Shown piece by piece: positions 1-7,490 of a stretch of 64,000 nucleotides of DNA. The stretch spans positions 1 to 64,000 of the forward strand of contig DAOUJC010000014.1 in the NCBI GenBank assembly GCA_034423135.1, written 5' to 3'. The notes under the pieces are model-generated. The model worked only from the letters and a program-made list of their open reading frames with translations. It searched no databases and was not told the origin of the DNA. Made by a program: the position numbers and the translations under genes. How positions within the stretch are numbered: position 1 is the stretch's first letter; every line of letters starts with the position of its first letter. Origin of the DNA: JAPPHY01 sp034423135 (GTDB lineage: Bacteria > Chloroflexota > Dehalococcoidia > Lucifugimonadales > UBA2985).

Positions 1-1229
1 TGGAACATGATCCCATCGCGGAGGTAGAACGTGTACGTGAGCTGATCGTCCGAGACTTCCCAGCTCTCCGCGACGTTGCCCTGGATGCCGCCGGACCAGC
101 CGATCCACGGGTCCACCATGACAAGCGTGTCACGCATGGTCATCTGGTTGCCCACGTAGTGGCTGTTGCCGCTGCCCCGATAGGGGGAGCCGGTCCTGAC
201 CGGTACGTTGGTGCGCATCCTGATGGTGCCGCCGTACTGCGGCCAGCCCCACTCCTCCTTGAAGTTGGGGTGATTCCCGACGGCCTCCGCGCTGAGACCC
301 AGGTTGACCTGGGAATCCGCCACGGGCGCCTCTGTGGGCTCAGGAGTCGCCGTCGGTATAAGCGTGTTGGTGGGCTCGAGCGTGGCTGTGGGTGCAGCGA
401 TCGGCGTGTTGGTCGGCGAGGTCGTAGGCGTGATCGTGGGTGCTGTAGTCGGCGTGTTGGTCGGTGAGTTCGTAGGCGTGGCCGTAGGCTCAGCAGGGGG
501 AGACGTGGAGGTCGGCGGTGAGTCTCCGCTCAGATCATCCCGTTCAAGGTCATTCCATTCGAGGCTCAACACTTCAAGATTGGGAAGATTGTCCAATCCC
601 GGCGGTATCTTACCGCTCAGTTGGTTGTAGCCGAGATCCAACCACTCAAGGCTGGAGAGGTTGCCCAACTCCGATGGTATCTCACCGCTCAGTTGGTTGT
701 AGCTGAGATCCAACCGCTCAAGGCTGGAGAGGTCGCCCAACTCCTTTGGAATCGGTCCTCTCAATCCGTTGTCGCGGAGGCTCAGTGTTTTCAGGTTTGA
801 TAGCCTGCCCAGCTCTGGGGGAATCTCCCCGCTCAGCATGTGCTGGTCAAGCCGCAGCGTCTCCAACATGGATAGGTTGCCCAACTCCGCGGGCAGCTCC
901 CCTCTAAGCCCTTCACCCAAATCGTTCAGGCCTGTAAGACTCAACTCGATTACTCGTCCGTCGCGATCGATGGCGACGCCGGGCCATCGGGCAAGGTGAC
1001 TGCTGCTCGACCAGGTTTCGCCGGAAAGCCAGGTGAAAATGTTCGTAGCGTTGTAGAAAGCCAACAGCGCCTCCCGGTCAGTCTCTACAGAGCCTGCAGG
1101 CGTGGGAGTTGCATCTTCAGACTGCTGCGCGGCCTGAGGCTCTTCGGTATCGCAGGCAAGGAGGGGAACCGAGAGTGCAAGGGCAAGAGCTATACCGAGG
1201 AAGGTCGCTCGTCTTGGCATTCCGTACAT
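1..1229 (-). CDS. Leucine-rich-repeat / family 5 solute-binding fusion lipoprotein (3' end outside window)
   Basis: The 409 visible residues start with a lipoprotein signal (basic MPRRA, hydrophobic stretch, lipobox ending LLAC), so the protein is probably anchored outside the membrane. About residues 80-225 hold plant-type leucine-rich repeats of about 24 residues, with the LxxLxxLDLSYNQLSGEIP pattern repeated five or six times. A Thr-Pro-rich linker of about 55 residues follows. From about residue 285 the sequence reads like the start of an extracellular solute-binding protein family 5 domain (YGGTIRMRTN, then ESWEVSDDQLTYTFYLRDG), normally part of oligopeptide/nickel ABC importers. The frame is open through base 1, so the rest of the binding domain lies to the left. 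ATG at 1220 is an alternative start with better spacing from a GGTGA box. Motifs are seen; import of a peptide-like ligand is inferred. Confidence 0.75.
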   Translation of the reverse strand, partial: MYGMPRRATFLGIALALALSVPLLACDTEEPQAAQQSEDATPTPAGSVETDREALLAFYNATNIFTWLSGETWSSSSHLARWPGVAIDRDGRVIELSLTGLNDLGEGLRGELPAELGNLSMLETLRLDQHMLSGEIPPELGRLSNLKTLSLRDNGLRGPIPKELGDLSSLERLDLSYNQLSGEIPSELGNLSSLEWLDLGYNQLSGKIPPGLDNLPNLEVLSLEWNDLERDDLSGDSPPTSTSPPAEPTATPTNSPTNTPTTAPTITPTTSPTNTPIAAPTATLEPTNTLIPTATPEPTEAPVADSQVNLGLSAEAVGNHPNFKEEWGWPQYGGTIRMRTNVPVRTGSPYRGSGNSHYVGNQMTMRDTLVMVDPWIGWSGGIQGNVAESWEVSDDQLTYTFYLRDGIMF

Positions 1230-1384
1230 TTCACCACTACTTCTGGCCACCAGTAGTTGGAAGCCGTATCATTGTAGAGAACAGGAGCGACTTTGAGAAG
1301 CTGCCGAGTAGACACGAGTAGCATTGACGCCGGTTCCGGCAAACGCGGCCTATTGCCCGGCTGTCGACGCTCGATCTGCCTAAG

Positions 1385-3241
1385 CTACCGTCGGGGGCCG
1401 TCGTACCATCGGGCGATTACGGGTTCAGCCAATGCTGCCGACTCCGGCGCAGCACTGGCAACGAACGCGGCCCTTACGTAGCAGACGCCGCGCTCCAGTC
1501 CGGTACACTCCTCGTCAAAGGAGTCGTCCCGCATAGCCAGATACAGCCTCCCGAATCCCTGCCGGAAAGACTCGTCGCCCAGGGTTTCGTGGAGGTCCAG
1601 GAACAACCCACGGCCCAGGCTGTAGGCACAGCCCGACGTTCTTAGGACACGTGTTGACCGCCCACTATCCAACAGCTCTTGATAGAGTCGGTCAAGTTCG
1701 GCGAGGGTGTCCCCCAGGCCGCAATCGTGCGACGAAAACCGATGGTTCGCCGACACGGTGGTCATGAAGTCCGCCGCGCCCTCCGCGATCCATGACGGCG
1801 AGAAGCCCCAGTAGGTGTGCGCCAGCTCATGAGCGATGATGTAGTCATCTTCAGCGTAGCCGGGATCGACGGTGAGGACCCCGCTCGGGCCTCCGCCCCC
1901 ACCTTCGGCTGTGGCGTCGGCAACGAGCAGCCCAACGTAGCTTCTCGGAAATGGCACGCGCATGAACTCTTCCTGGGCGCGGATTATCCGTTCCAACCTG
2001 TCCATAGTGCCATAGACCCCGGGGCTGATGTTGATGACCGACAACGTTAGCTCCCCGGCCAAGGGAAGCCGGATGACTCGTTTCTCAACGGCGTCCAGCC
2101 CTAGGTCGAGCAGGACATCCAGCAGGTCAGGGCGATCCTCCGCGACGATACTCAGCGCCGCCACGACTATTGCCTCATCGTCGGTAATCCCGTCGCTCAG
2201 CGTGGGATGAGCCAGGACGTGCTCCAAGTAGTTCTCCTCGTCCGACTCCCAGAACAGTGAACTCAGCGAACTTACGGCCGCTGCATCGAGGCCATCAACA
2301 GTCTCCAGGAAAGGCATGTCCGCAATGCGCAACGCCGCCGCCTCATCTCTTCTGGTAAAGGACACCCCGGATATTTCCCTCAGAGCTGCCACAACCGCCA
2401 TCTCGTCCCGGTCCAACCCGTCTTCCACCCAGGTTGTGGATACGAGCACCCGGAACACGCCGGGGGAATCAAGCGCCAACTCCTGCAATGCCAGGATCGC
2501 CTCGCTGTCCGACGGCTCGATTCCGTCCGCCATCCAGGGAAGCGCCATGATGCTTGCTGCCTCCGCCGGTTGCTCCCATTCCAGCCTCGCGAGCGCAATC
2601 GCCGCCGGTTGCGTCTCGGCGCTTGCGTCGGTAATCGCCGGGTGGGACAACAGCCAGCGCAGCCCTTGCCGGTCAAGAGCGCTCAGCGTCTCAAGCATCA
2701 CCAGATCGTCCCACTCCAAGGCATCCAGGAAGGGCATCCTGACGATTGCCTCCGCTAACGCCTCGTCAACGTAGGCAACAATAGAAGTGAGCAGAACGAC
2801 GGCTTGGTTTTCCGACGGGGAGAGTTCGTCCTGCATCCAGGGCTTGTGAACCAGGTCCCATGCAGCCTCCGGGTGTTCCGACGCCATGTAGCGCAGCAGC
2901 AAAGCCGCCTCTTGCTCATCCTCCGTCATGCCGTCCTTGACCCAGGACAAAGCGTCTATGGCCATCTCCACCGCTTCATGGGACGGCGCAGGAGACGGAG
3001 CAGCCGATGGTGTCGGGAGCGGCGCTGCGGCCGTGGGTGCGGGTGTGAGCGTGCGTGATGGTGTCGACGCAGCCGGAGGTGTCACCGATGCGGTTGGAGC
3101 GGGATTCGCTGTGGCGGTGGGCGCCGGCGTGACGGTGGGCTCTGGGGTTGGCGTCGGCGTGGGTCCCGGCCCGCAGGCTGCCAGCGCGAACGCCATAGCG
3201 AGAATTGCAGCTACGAGGGTCGGATTGCGGCTTCTGCTCAT
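1385..3241 (-). CDS. Lipoprotein with helical repeats and a gluzincin-type metallopeptidase domain
   Basis: Start chosen at the ATG giving MSRSRNPTLVAAILAMAF with a lipobox ending LAAC; the frame stays open upstream but that stretch lacks a signal. A Thr-Pro/Ala linker covers roughly residues 25-85. Next come about eight diverged repeats of 30-40 residues, each with a Trp/Phe-Xaa-(D/E)-Gly or similar core followed by an acidic helix (WVKDGMTEDE, WMQDELSPSE, WMADGIEPSD, WVEDGLDRDE). About residues 490-520 carry the zinc motif HELAHTYWG and a downstream Glu in WIAEGAADF, the HExxH...E arrangement of gluzincins. Four Cys near the C-terminus could form two disulfides. 618 aa. An extracytoplasmic peptidase is inferred from the intact motif; its substrate is unknown. 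Confidence 0.75.
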   Translation of the reverse strand: MSRSRNPTLVAAILAMAFALAACGPGPTPTPTPEPTVTPAPTATANPAPTASVTPPAASTPSRTLTPAPTAAAPLPTPSAAPSPAPSHEAVEMAIDALSWVKDGMTEDEQEAALLLRYMASEHPEAAWDLVHKPWMQDELSPSENQAVVLLTSIVAYVDEALAEAIVRMPFLDALEWDDLVMLETLSALDRQGLRWLLSHPAITDASAETQPAAIALARLEWEQPAEAASIMALPWMADGIEPSDSEAILALQELALDSPGVFRVLVSTTWVEDGLDRDEMAVVAALREISGVSFTRRDEAAALRIADMPFLETVDGLDAAAVSSLSSLFWESDEENYLEHVLAHPTLSDGITDDEAIVVAALSIVAEDRPDLLDVLLDLGLDAVEKRVIRLPLAGELTLSVINISPGVYGTMDRLERIIRAQEEFMRVPFPRSYVGLLVADATAEGGGGGPSGVLTVDPGYAEDDYIIAHELAHTYWGFSPSWIAEGAADFMTTVSANHRFSSHDCGLGDTLAELDRLYQELLDSGRSTRVLRTSGCAYSLGRGLFLDLHETLGDESFRQGFGRLYLAMRDDSFDEECTGLERGVCYVRAAFVASAAPESAALAEPVIARWYDGPRR

Positions 3242-3370
3242 CGATGTCCCTGCCTGCAGGTCAGCGCTTCCCGCGAGCCTTTGCTGCCAAACGCGCCCTC
3301 GACGCGCGCGTAACCGCTCCGGCCGCGTTGCGCCATTCGGACTCCTGGACGGCAAGCGCCGGCGTGGAGG

Positions 3371-3775
3371 TCACCCTGCTTCAGGCCCCGTAAGCTCAGG
3401 AAAGTATGCAGCATAGACTCCGCGATCTCGCGTGAGGAACGAGTCGGACGTTGCGACCGCGTGAGCGCCGATGAGAAAGTCGGTGATGATCCGCTCCCGC
3501 GGGCCGCCGGCCGCCCTGTATTGCTTCCAGCGGAGACCCGCCTCATAGGCGATTGAAGAGTCGACCGGAGACAGTGCAGCGCCGATTCCGCGAAGCGCAG
3601 CGTCCAGCGAGGCTCTGGAAGGAAAGGCCGGAACCAGCTCCGCATAGACCAGGTCACATACGATAACAGCGCCGCTGTCGTACGCGCGACGCAGCCGCTC
3701 GCAGGATTGGGCGTGATGGAGCGAGTCCGTCCTGAACACGTCGAGCAGGACGTTGGTATCGACGGCGGTTATCAC
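3371..3775 (-). CDS. vapC: VapC-type PIN-domain ribonuclease toxin
   Basis: 134 aa, usual length for VapC. The N-terminus MITAVDTNVLLDVF gives the first PIN acidic residue and the following hydrophobic strand; the second acidic site is in VYAELVPAF and the last ones in IITDFLIGAHA and FLTRDRGVY. PIN toxins cleave RNA, usually tRNA or rRNA, with metal-bound acidic residues. The start codon overlaps the end of the upstream antitoxin gene by four bases (ATGA), so the two are translationally coupled. VapC is normally blocked by the partner's C-terminal tail. Confidence 0.9.
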   Translation of the reverse strand: MITAVDTNVLLDVFRTDSLHHAQSCERLRRAYDSGAVIVCDLVYAELVPAFPSRASLDAALRGIGAALSPVDSSIAYEAGLRWKQYRAAGGPRERIITDFLIGAHAVATSDSFLTRDRGVYAAYFPELTGPEAG

Positions 3776-3990
3776 CTCCCGCGAATCTCCTCCACATACT
3801 CGTCGACGTCGAAGTCTGCGCCGTCCAGTATGCCTGCAACCCGGTCCACGGGGTGAAGCTCGGCTGATCGCTTGCGTATCAGCAGCCCATTGTCTACCGG
3901 AGTGATCTCAACCTCCACGTCACGGTTCATGCCGTAGCGGTCTCTCAGATGCTTCGGAATGGTGATCTGGCCTCGTTCGGAGATACGCAT
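3772..3990 (-). CDS. vapB: VapB/AbrB-type antitoxin
   Basis: 72 aa. Residues 1-45 match a SpoVT/AbrB swapped-hairpin DNA-binding domain (MRISERGQITIPKHLRDRYG, then VEVEITPVDNGLLIRK). The remaining acidic tail, VAGILDGADFDVDEYVEEIRG, is the type that wraps the PIN toxin active site. It is the first gene of the vapBC pair and lies directly behind an inverted repeat that overlaps the predicted promoter, as expected for autorepression. The family role is established; the pairing comes from the 4-bp overlap with vapC. Confidence 0.9.
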   Translation of the reverse strand: MRISERGQITIPKHLRDRYGMNRDVEVEITPVDNGLLIRKRSAELHPVDRVAGILDGADFDVDEYVEEIRGR

Positions 3991-4000
3991 GAAAGCTCTC

Positions 4001-4051
4001 GTATGAAATACGTGTGCGTATAATCATACCACGCACCGCGGACTTTGTGCA
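4001..4051 (-). promoter_or_regulatory. vapBC promoter with overlapping operator
   Basis: An imperfect inverted repeat has arms at 4001-4012 and 4017-4029 (GTATGAAATACG against CGTATAATCATAC) separated by TGTG. On the minus strand the upstream arm contains TATGAT (4028-4023) as a -10 box, with TGCACA (4051-4046) 17 bp upstream as a weak -35. A repressor on the dyad would block this promoter, and the neighbouring AbrB-type antitoxin is the natural candidate. Confidence 0.6.
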
Positions 4052-4138
4052 CCCGAAAACTGGCCCCCGGTTCTCCCCGCTATCTGCGTCTCGCTTGGGG
4101 CCGACCCTCATCCAGCGCGCTTCTCAGCGTCGCCTGGC

Positions 4139-4783
4139 TTAGCTCGTCAAGTTCCTTATGGCGGATGGCAACTCCCTGAACGCAGCGACCTTGGCAGTTG
4201 CCTGGGACAGATCGTGTGCTGCGGTGAACTCGTTTGCGACCACGATGCAGTCGATACCCGCCGCTATTGCCGACTTCAACCCTCTCGCCGAGTCTTCGAC
4301 GACCACCGTTTCAGCGGCGGTAGCGCCGAAGCGCTGGAGCCCTGTCAGATAGGGTTCGGGATGGGGTTTGGCTCGCTCGTAGTCCTCTACGGTCAGATAG
4401 AACTCCATGTAGTCAAGAATGGACCGCTTTTCGTGTATCAGGGCGAAGTCAGCTCGCTTGGACGTGGTAACTATACCCATCCTGTACGTACCTGCGAGAT
4501 CGGCCAGTGTCTCCAGGACACCCTCGATCTCGATGTCTTCGGTCACCAGGTACTCCTGGTAGTATTGGTTTCTCAGGTCTCGGCCGCGCCTGATTTCAGC
4601 TTCGGATATTCCCGAAACTCGTGCCGCCTCCCACGCGGAAACTCCATTGGCCATGTTCGCCAGATATGTGTCTCGCGGGAGAACGATTCCGAGAGGCGCC
4701 AGCGCTCGCTTGTTGGCCTGGTAGTACCACTGCTCCGTGTCGACCAGGACCCCATCATGGTCAAAGAGAATGTACTTCTTCAT
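4139..4783 (-). CDS. HAD-superfamily phosphatase, beta-phosphoglucomutase-like
   Basis: 214 aa. Motif I is FDHDGVLVDT at residues 8-17 (nucleophile Asp and acid/base Asp), motif II is the Thr-Thr-Ser of GIVTTSKR, motif III the Lys in RAKPHPEPYL, and motif IV VVVEDSARGLKSAIAAG. The insert after motif I is the helical cap typical of subfamily I (beta-phosphoglucomutase, phosphoglycolate phosphatase, GPH-like). All four motifs are intact, so a phosphohydrolase or phosphomutase on a small metabolite is likely. The exact substrate cannot be read from the sequence and the neighbours give no pathway hint. Confidence 0.85.
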   Translation of the reverse strand: MKKYILFDHDGVLVDTEQWYYQANKRALAPLGIVLPRDTYLANMANGVSAWEAARVSGISEAEIRRGRDLRNQYYQEYLVTEDIEIEGVLETLADLAGTYRMGIVTTSKRADFALIHEKRSILDYMEFYLTVEDYERAKPHPEPYLTGLQRFGATAAETVVVEDSARGLKSAIAAGIDCIVVANEFTAAHDLSQATAKVAAFRELPSAIRNLTS

Positions 4784-4871
4784 TCTTGTGCCCTATCAAT
4801 CCTGGCGAGGCGGTGGAAACGCCTCACGGCAATATCCACCAGGTATCCCGCGGCCTGTTTCCATGAGCCGG

Positions 4872-5423
4872 CTAGGTGGATTCTACCATCTCCAGCAGTG
4901 TGACGACGGTCCGCCAGTTCCGCATCGTGCTCGCGGTGCCCAGCTGCGCCGCGAGGTACTCGTTCGTCAGCCTGCTGCCGGCGACGCCGTTCGGGTAGTG
5001 CAGGTAGATGTGGCGTCCTCGAACCGCAAACGCGTCCTGAGGTGAGCGCTCCGGGTCGAGACGCGATACCGCCTCGTCGCTGGGCGCTTCCGCGAGAAAC
5101 GCCACGTGGAGCAGCCGCGGGTCGCCGGAGGTGTCGAACGGGTTGGAGGCTACGACCTGCCTCAGCTCCTCGCCGGAACGAATAACGACTGCGCTCTCGA
5201 AGCCAAACTGCCGCTGAATGGCCGCGGTCACGAACTCAGGCATGCGTTCGGCCAAGTCCGCCGCCGACTCGAACACGACGTTTCCGCTCTGGATGTAGGT
5301 CTGCACCGCCGCGCAGCCGGCCTCGGCGAAGATGGCCCGCAGGTCCGCCATTGGCAGCTTGTTCCTGCCGCCGACGTTCACGCCCCTAAGGAGGGCGATG
5401 TACCGCTGCTCACCGGTAGTCAC
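4872..5423 (-). CDS. DUF1697 family protein
   Basis: 183 aa. The N-terminus YIALLRGVNVGGRNKLPM followed by YIQSGNVVFES is the signature of DUF1697, a widespread small cytoplasmic family with no established biochemical function. Length is normal for the family. It lies between the HAD phosphatase and the VOC gene on the same strand, but gaps of 88 and 30 bp do not establish an operon. No transmembrane segment or signal peptide is visible. Confidence 0.85.
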   Translation of the reverse strand: MTTGEQRYIALLRGVNVGGRNKLPMADLRAIFAEAGCAAVQTYIQSGNVVFESAADLAERMPEFVTAAIQRQFGFESAVVIRSGEELRQVVASNPFDTSGDPRLLHVAFLAEAPSDEAVSRLDPERSPQDAFAVRGRHIYLHYPNGVAGSRLTNEYLAAQLGTASTMRNWRTVVTLLEMVEST

Positions 5424-5453
5424 GGACGAGTGATCTCCTTGTATCCTCGCCAG

Positions 5454-5855
5454 CTACTCGATCCAGAAGTGAGGATTCCAGGCGATCTCCCAGAGGAAGC
5501 CCTCCGGGTCGGCGAAGTAGCCGGAGTAGCCGCCCCAGAAGGTGTCGTGAGCCGGCTTTACCAGGGTGGCGCCCGCGCTCACGGCGACGTCCAGCAGAGC
5601 GTCCACCTCCTCTCTGGTGCGGACGTTGTGCGCCAGGGTGACGCCGGAGAACCCGCTGCCCTCCGTGGCGATGCCCACGTCTGCGGCCAACGATTCTCTA
5701 GGGTACAGGGACAGCCAGGTGCCGCGGTTCTTGAAGAACGCGATGGACTCGGTGTTCTCGTCCAGAAGTTGCAGGCCCAGCCCATCCCGGTAGAACTCCA
5801 CCGCGCGGGGCAGGTCGGAAACGCCGAGAGTGATGATGCTGATGCGTGGCTCCAT
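5454..5855 (-). CDS. VOC-superfamily (glyoxalase/bleomycin-resistance-like) protein
   Basis: 133 aa from the ATG preceded by AAAGGA; the longer in-frame start lacks a ribosome site. The sequence shows two beta-alpha-beta-beta-beta modules: SIITLGVSDLPRAVEFYRDG near the N-terminus and a second half ending DPEGFLWEIAWNP, which supplies the usual C-terminal Glu metal ligand. Members bind a metal and act as glyoxalases, dioxygenases, epimerases or drug-binding proteins. The sequence does not single out one activity. Confidence 0.85.
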   Translation of the reverse strand: MEPRISIITLGVSDLPRAVEFYRDGLGLQLLDENTESIAFFKNRGTWLSLYPRESLAADVGIATEGSGFSGVTLAHNVRTREEVDALLDVAVSAGATLVKPAHDTFWGGYSGYFADPEGFLWEIAWNPHFWIE

Positions 5856-5906
5856 GAGAGTTCCTTTCTCACGCCGATATGGATTGCGATTTCCGGGGCT
5901 AGGTAA

Positions 5907-5977
5907 ACCGAATCGCAGAAACATTACCTGCGAGCATTCGGTCTTGTGTCGACCAGTGTACTACAGATCTACAGCCC
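5907..5977 (-). pseudogene. Decayed copy of the CAT-anticodon tRNA gene
   Basis: Aligned base for base with the intact tRNA at 8623-8694, this stretch keeps roughly 70-77 % identity over both halves, including ACCTGCGA in the T-arm region and CTACAG next to the acceptor. The similarity runs on into the promoter (GATAAGGGCG is shared). The D-stem no longer pairs, the anticodon loop is altered, and the T-loop has lost TTCGA, so it cannot be a working tRNA. It lies in the same orientation as the intact gene and marks the left edge of a low-GC segment. Confidence 0.6.
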
Positions 5978-6044
5978 AGCCCCAGGATAAGGGCGTTGCC
6001 CACCGCGTGGGTCAGACATGCACGGCCTCTTGCTACACGAGGGG

Positions 6045-6154
6045 CGGCGGTGGACGTTCGCGTACGGCTCGTCCAGCATGCCGGCTAACTCCGCCGCGTC
6101 GATGAAGGGCGTCCGTGAGAGGGAGTTGAGCAGCTGTCGGTGTGACATGGCCAT
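6045..6154 (-). pseudogene. Fragment resembling the N-terminus of a replication-relaxation-type winged-helix protein
   Basis: The readable part gives MAMSHRQLLNSLSRTPFIDA followed by AELAGMLDEPYANVHR, which looks like the first helices of a winged-helix or replication-relaxation family protein often carried by mobile elements. After that the frame becomes Cys/Pro/Arg-rich without recognisable structure and runs into the decayed tRNA. I read it as a truncated remnant just inside the left edge of the accessory segment. Weak: only about 35 residues support it. Confidence 0.3.
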
Positions 6155-6202
6155 ATACTGAGCGTAGCAGAGGTGGAAGCGAGGATTGTGGGTGCGTCGT
6201 TA

Positions 6203-6230
6203 TTGACCTTCAACCGGAGATCCCTATAAG
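6203..6230 (+). promoter_or_regulatory. Sigma-70-type promoter for the two-gene membrane module
   Basis: TTGACC at 6203-6208 and TATAAG at 6225-6230 are separated by 16 bp; an alternative -10, TAAGAT at 6227-6232, gives 18 bp. The site is about 40 bp upstream of the ATG at 6272 in a stretch with no other gene. Confidence 0.55.
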
Positions 6231-6271
6231 ATGCCATTGGTGGTTGGGATTGCCAGAGGGAATAGCGGAGA

Positions 6272-6940
6272 ATGCTGAGAAAGTTCTTTAGCATCATCAT
6301 CACCGCCAGCATCGTTGCCGTGGTGGTAGGCGTTGGATCGATAGCCTTTCGCGAAGCCAGCAAATCAGAAGCTGCGCACGCTGACGAAAGTCTTTCTTTA
6401 GTGAATCAGCAAACGGGCCGTATGGGCGAATCCCTCGGCCGTGCTGGAACTTTCATAAGCACGGGAATCAGCACAGACGTTGGACAGATAACCGATCTGT
6501 CTACTCTGCTGGACGAGTGGTCCCCGAGATTTCAGCAGGCGCAGACTGCGTATCGTAAGTTTGACGCCGCAATCGCTACCGCAGAAAGCAGCGCAGATGC
6601 TTACTTCGCGGCGCAACGAGCATTGACCCAAGAATTCCATAGCGAAGAATCTCGTGCACGAGCACGGGCGGATGACGATGCAGAGTTTGCTCAATACGAA
6701 CAGTGGCGGGAGCGGGCTCGTGGAGTTCAAAGGGAAGCATTGGACATTGTGCACCGCCTCAGCGATATGGATACTACCCTGCAAAAGTTGAAACTGCGAA
6801 CAGAGTTTTCGTTCGATGCAAGTGGGTTCAATGAAGTTCCTTCCGACATCCTGGCGTTGGAGGAGGAGTTGGCTCAATTTCGGATCGCGTCGGATAACAT
6901 CCGCGAGATCATTGCCTCACCGTTTGACACGAACAGATGA
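6272..6940 (+). CDS. Unknown membrane-anchored coiled-coil protein
   Basis: 222 aa that I do not recognise. Residues 5-25 (FFSIIITASIVAVVVGVGSI) form one transmembrane segment or uncleaved signal anchor; the rest is hydrophilic, Ala/Glu/Arg-rich and predicted helical with probable coiled coils (for example residues 85-180), so it probably lies outside the membrane. There are no Cys and no obvious catalytic motif. The stop overlaps the start of the next gene by four bases, indicating coupled expression with a four-helix membrane protein. GC (about 45 %) is clearly below the surrounding chromosome. The architecture recalls methyl-accepting or sensor periplasmic helices, but no signalling domain is present. 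Confidence 0.7.
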   Translation: MLRKFFSIIITASIVAVVVGVGSIAFREASKSEAAHADESLSLVNQQTGRMGESLGRAGTFISTGISTDVGQITDLSTLLDEWSPRFQQAQTAYRKFDAAIATAESSADAYFAAQRALTQEFHSEESRARARADDDAEFAQYEQWRERARGVQREALDIVHRLSDMDTTLQKLKLRTEFSFDASGFNEVPSDILALEEELAQFRIASDNIREIIASPFDTNR

Positions 6941-7488
6941 ATCAAATGTCATCGCCACAGATTAATCTCTGCGAGTTTGCTACCTTTGCTATGCGCCTCG
7001 TAGCTTTTGCGGCTACGTTGGCGATAATGGGAGCATTCTTCTTGCCTTGGGTAAGACTTGATGGGATGAGTGAAGCTAGCAGCGGTGCTGAATTAGTGGC
7101 ACTCGCCGTATCTCCGACAGCCAACTACCTCTTCGCGGTCTCGACGATTCAAGCCGTAGTACTTTTAGGATGTCCCGCTCTCTTGATTCTATCGGCTACT
7201 ATGGTTATGGCGAAGTATGCACGACGCAAGACCGCCCCGTTCACCACATGTCTGGTCTTTGCGTCGTCGGTATCAGTTATCTACGGTGCGCCGGACCTCA
7301 CTGCAAGTAACGAGGTAGGAGCCTATTGGGGTCTTTCGTTGACAGTGGCATTGTCAACAGTCTTACTTATCCATCAAGCTCTCATCAAAATACGAGGAAA
7401 TCTGTTTCGCCGCCGCAGACTGCCAATTGTCTTCCAGGTTCTTTCTGTTCTAACCGGCAGCGGCCACTATCGATGGAGTGAAAGGTAG
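6937..7488 (+). CDS. Unknown four-helix integral membrane protein
   Basis: 183 aa. Hydrophobic segments at about residues 15-37 (ending FFLPWVRL), 57-85, 95-115 and 125-145 suggest four transmembrane helices, with a basic cytoplasmic C-terminal tail. The start overlaps the preceding gene (ATGA). No known family is evident to me. It shares the low GC of the segment, and its stop lies 2 bp from the stop of the convergent CAP gene. Function unknown; it most likely forms a complex with the coiled-coil protein upstream. Confidence 0.7.
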   Translation: MNQMSSPQINLCEFATFAMRLVAFAATLAIMGAFFLPWVRLDGMSEASSGAELVALAVSPTANYLFAVSTIQAVVLLGCPALLILSATMVMAKYARRKTAPFTTCLVFASSVSVIYGAPDLTASNEVGAYWGLSLTVALSTVLLIHQALIKIRGNLFRRRRLPIVFQVLSVLTGSGHYRWSER

Positions 7489-7490
7489 AT

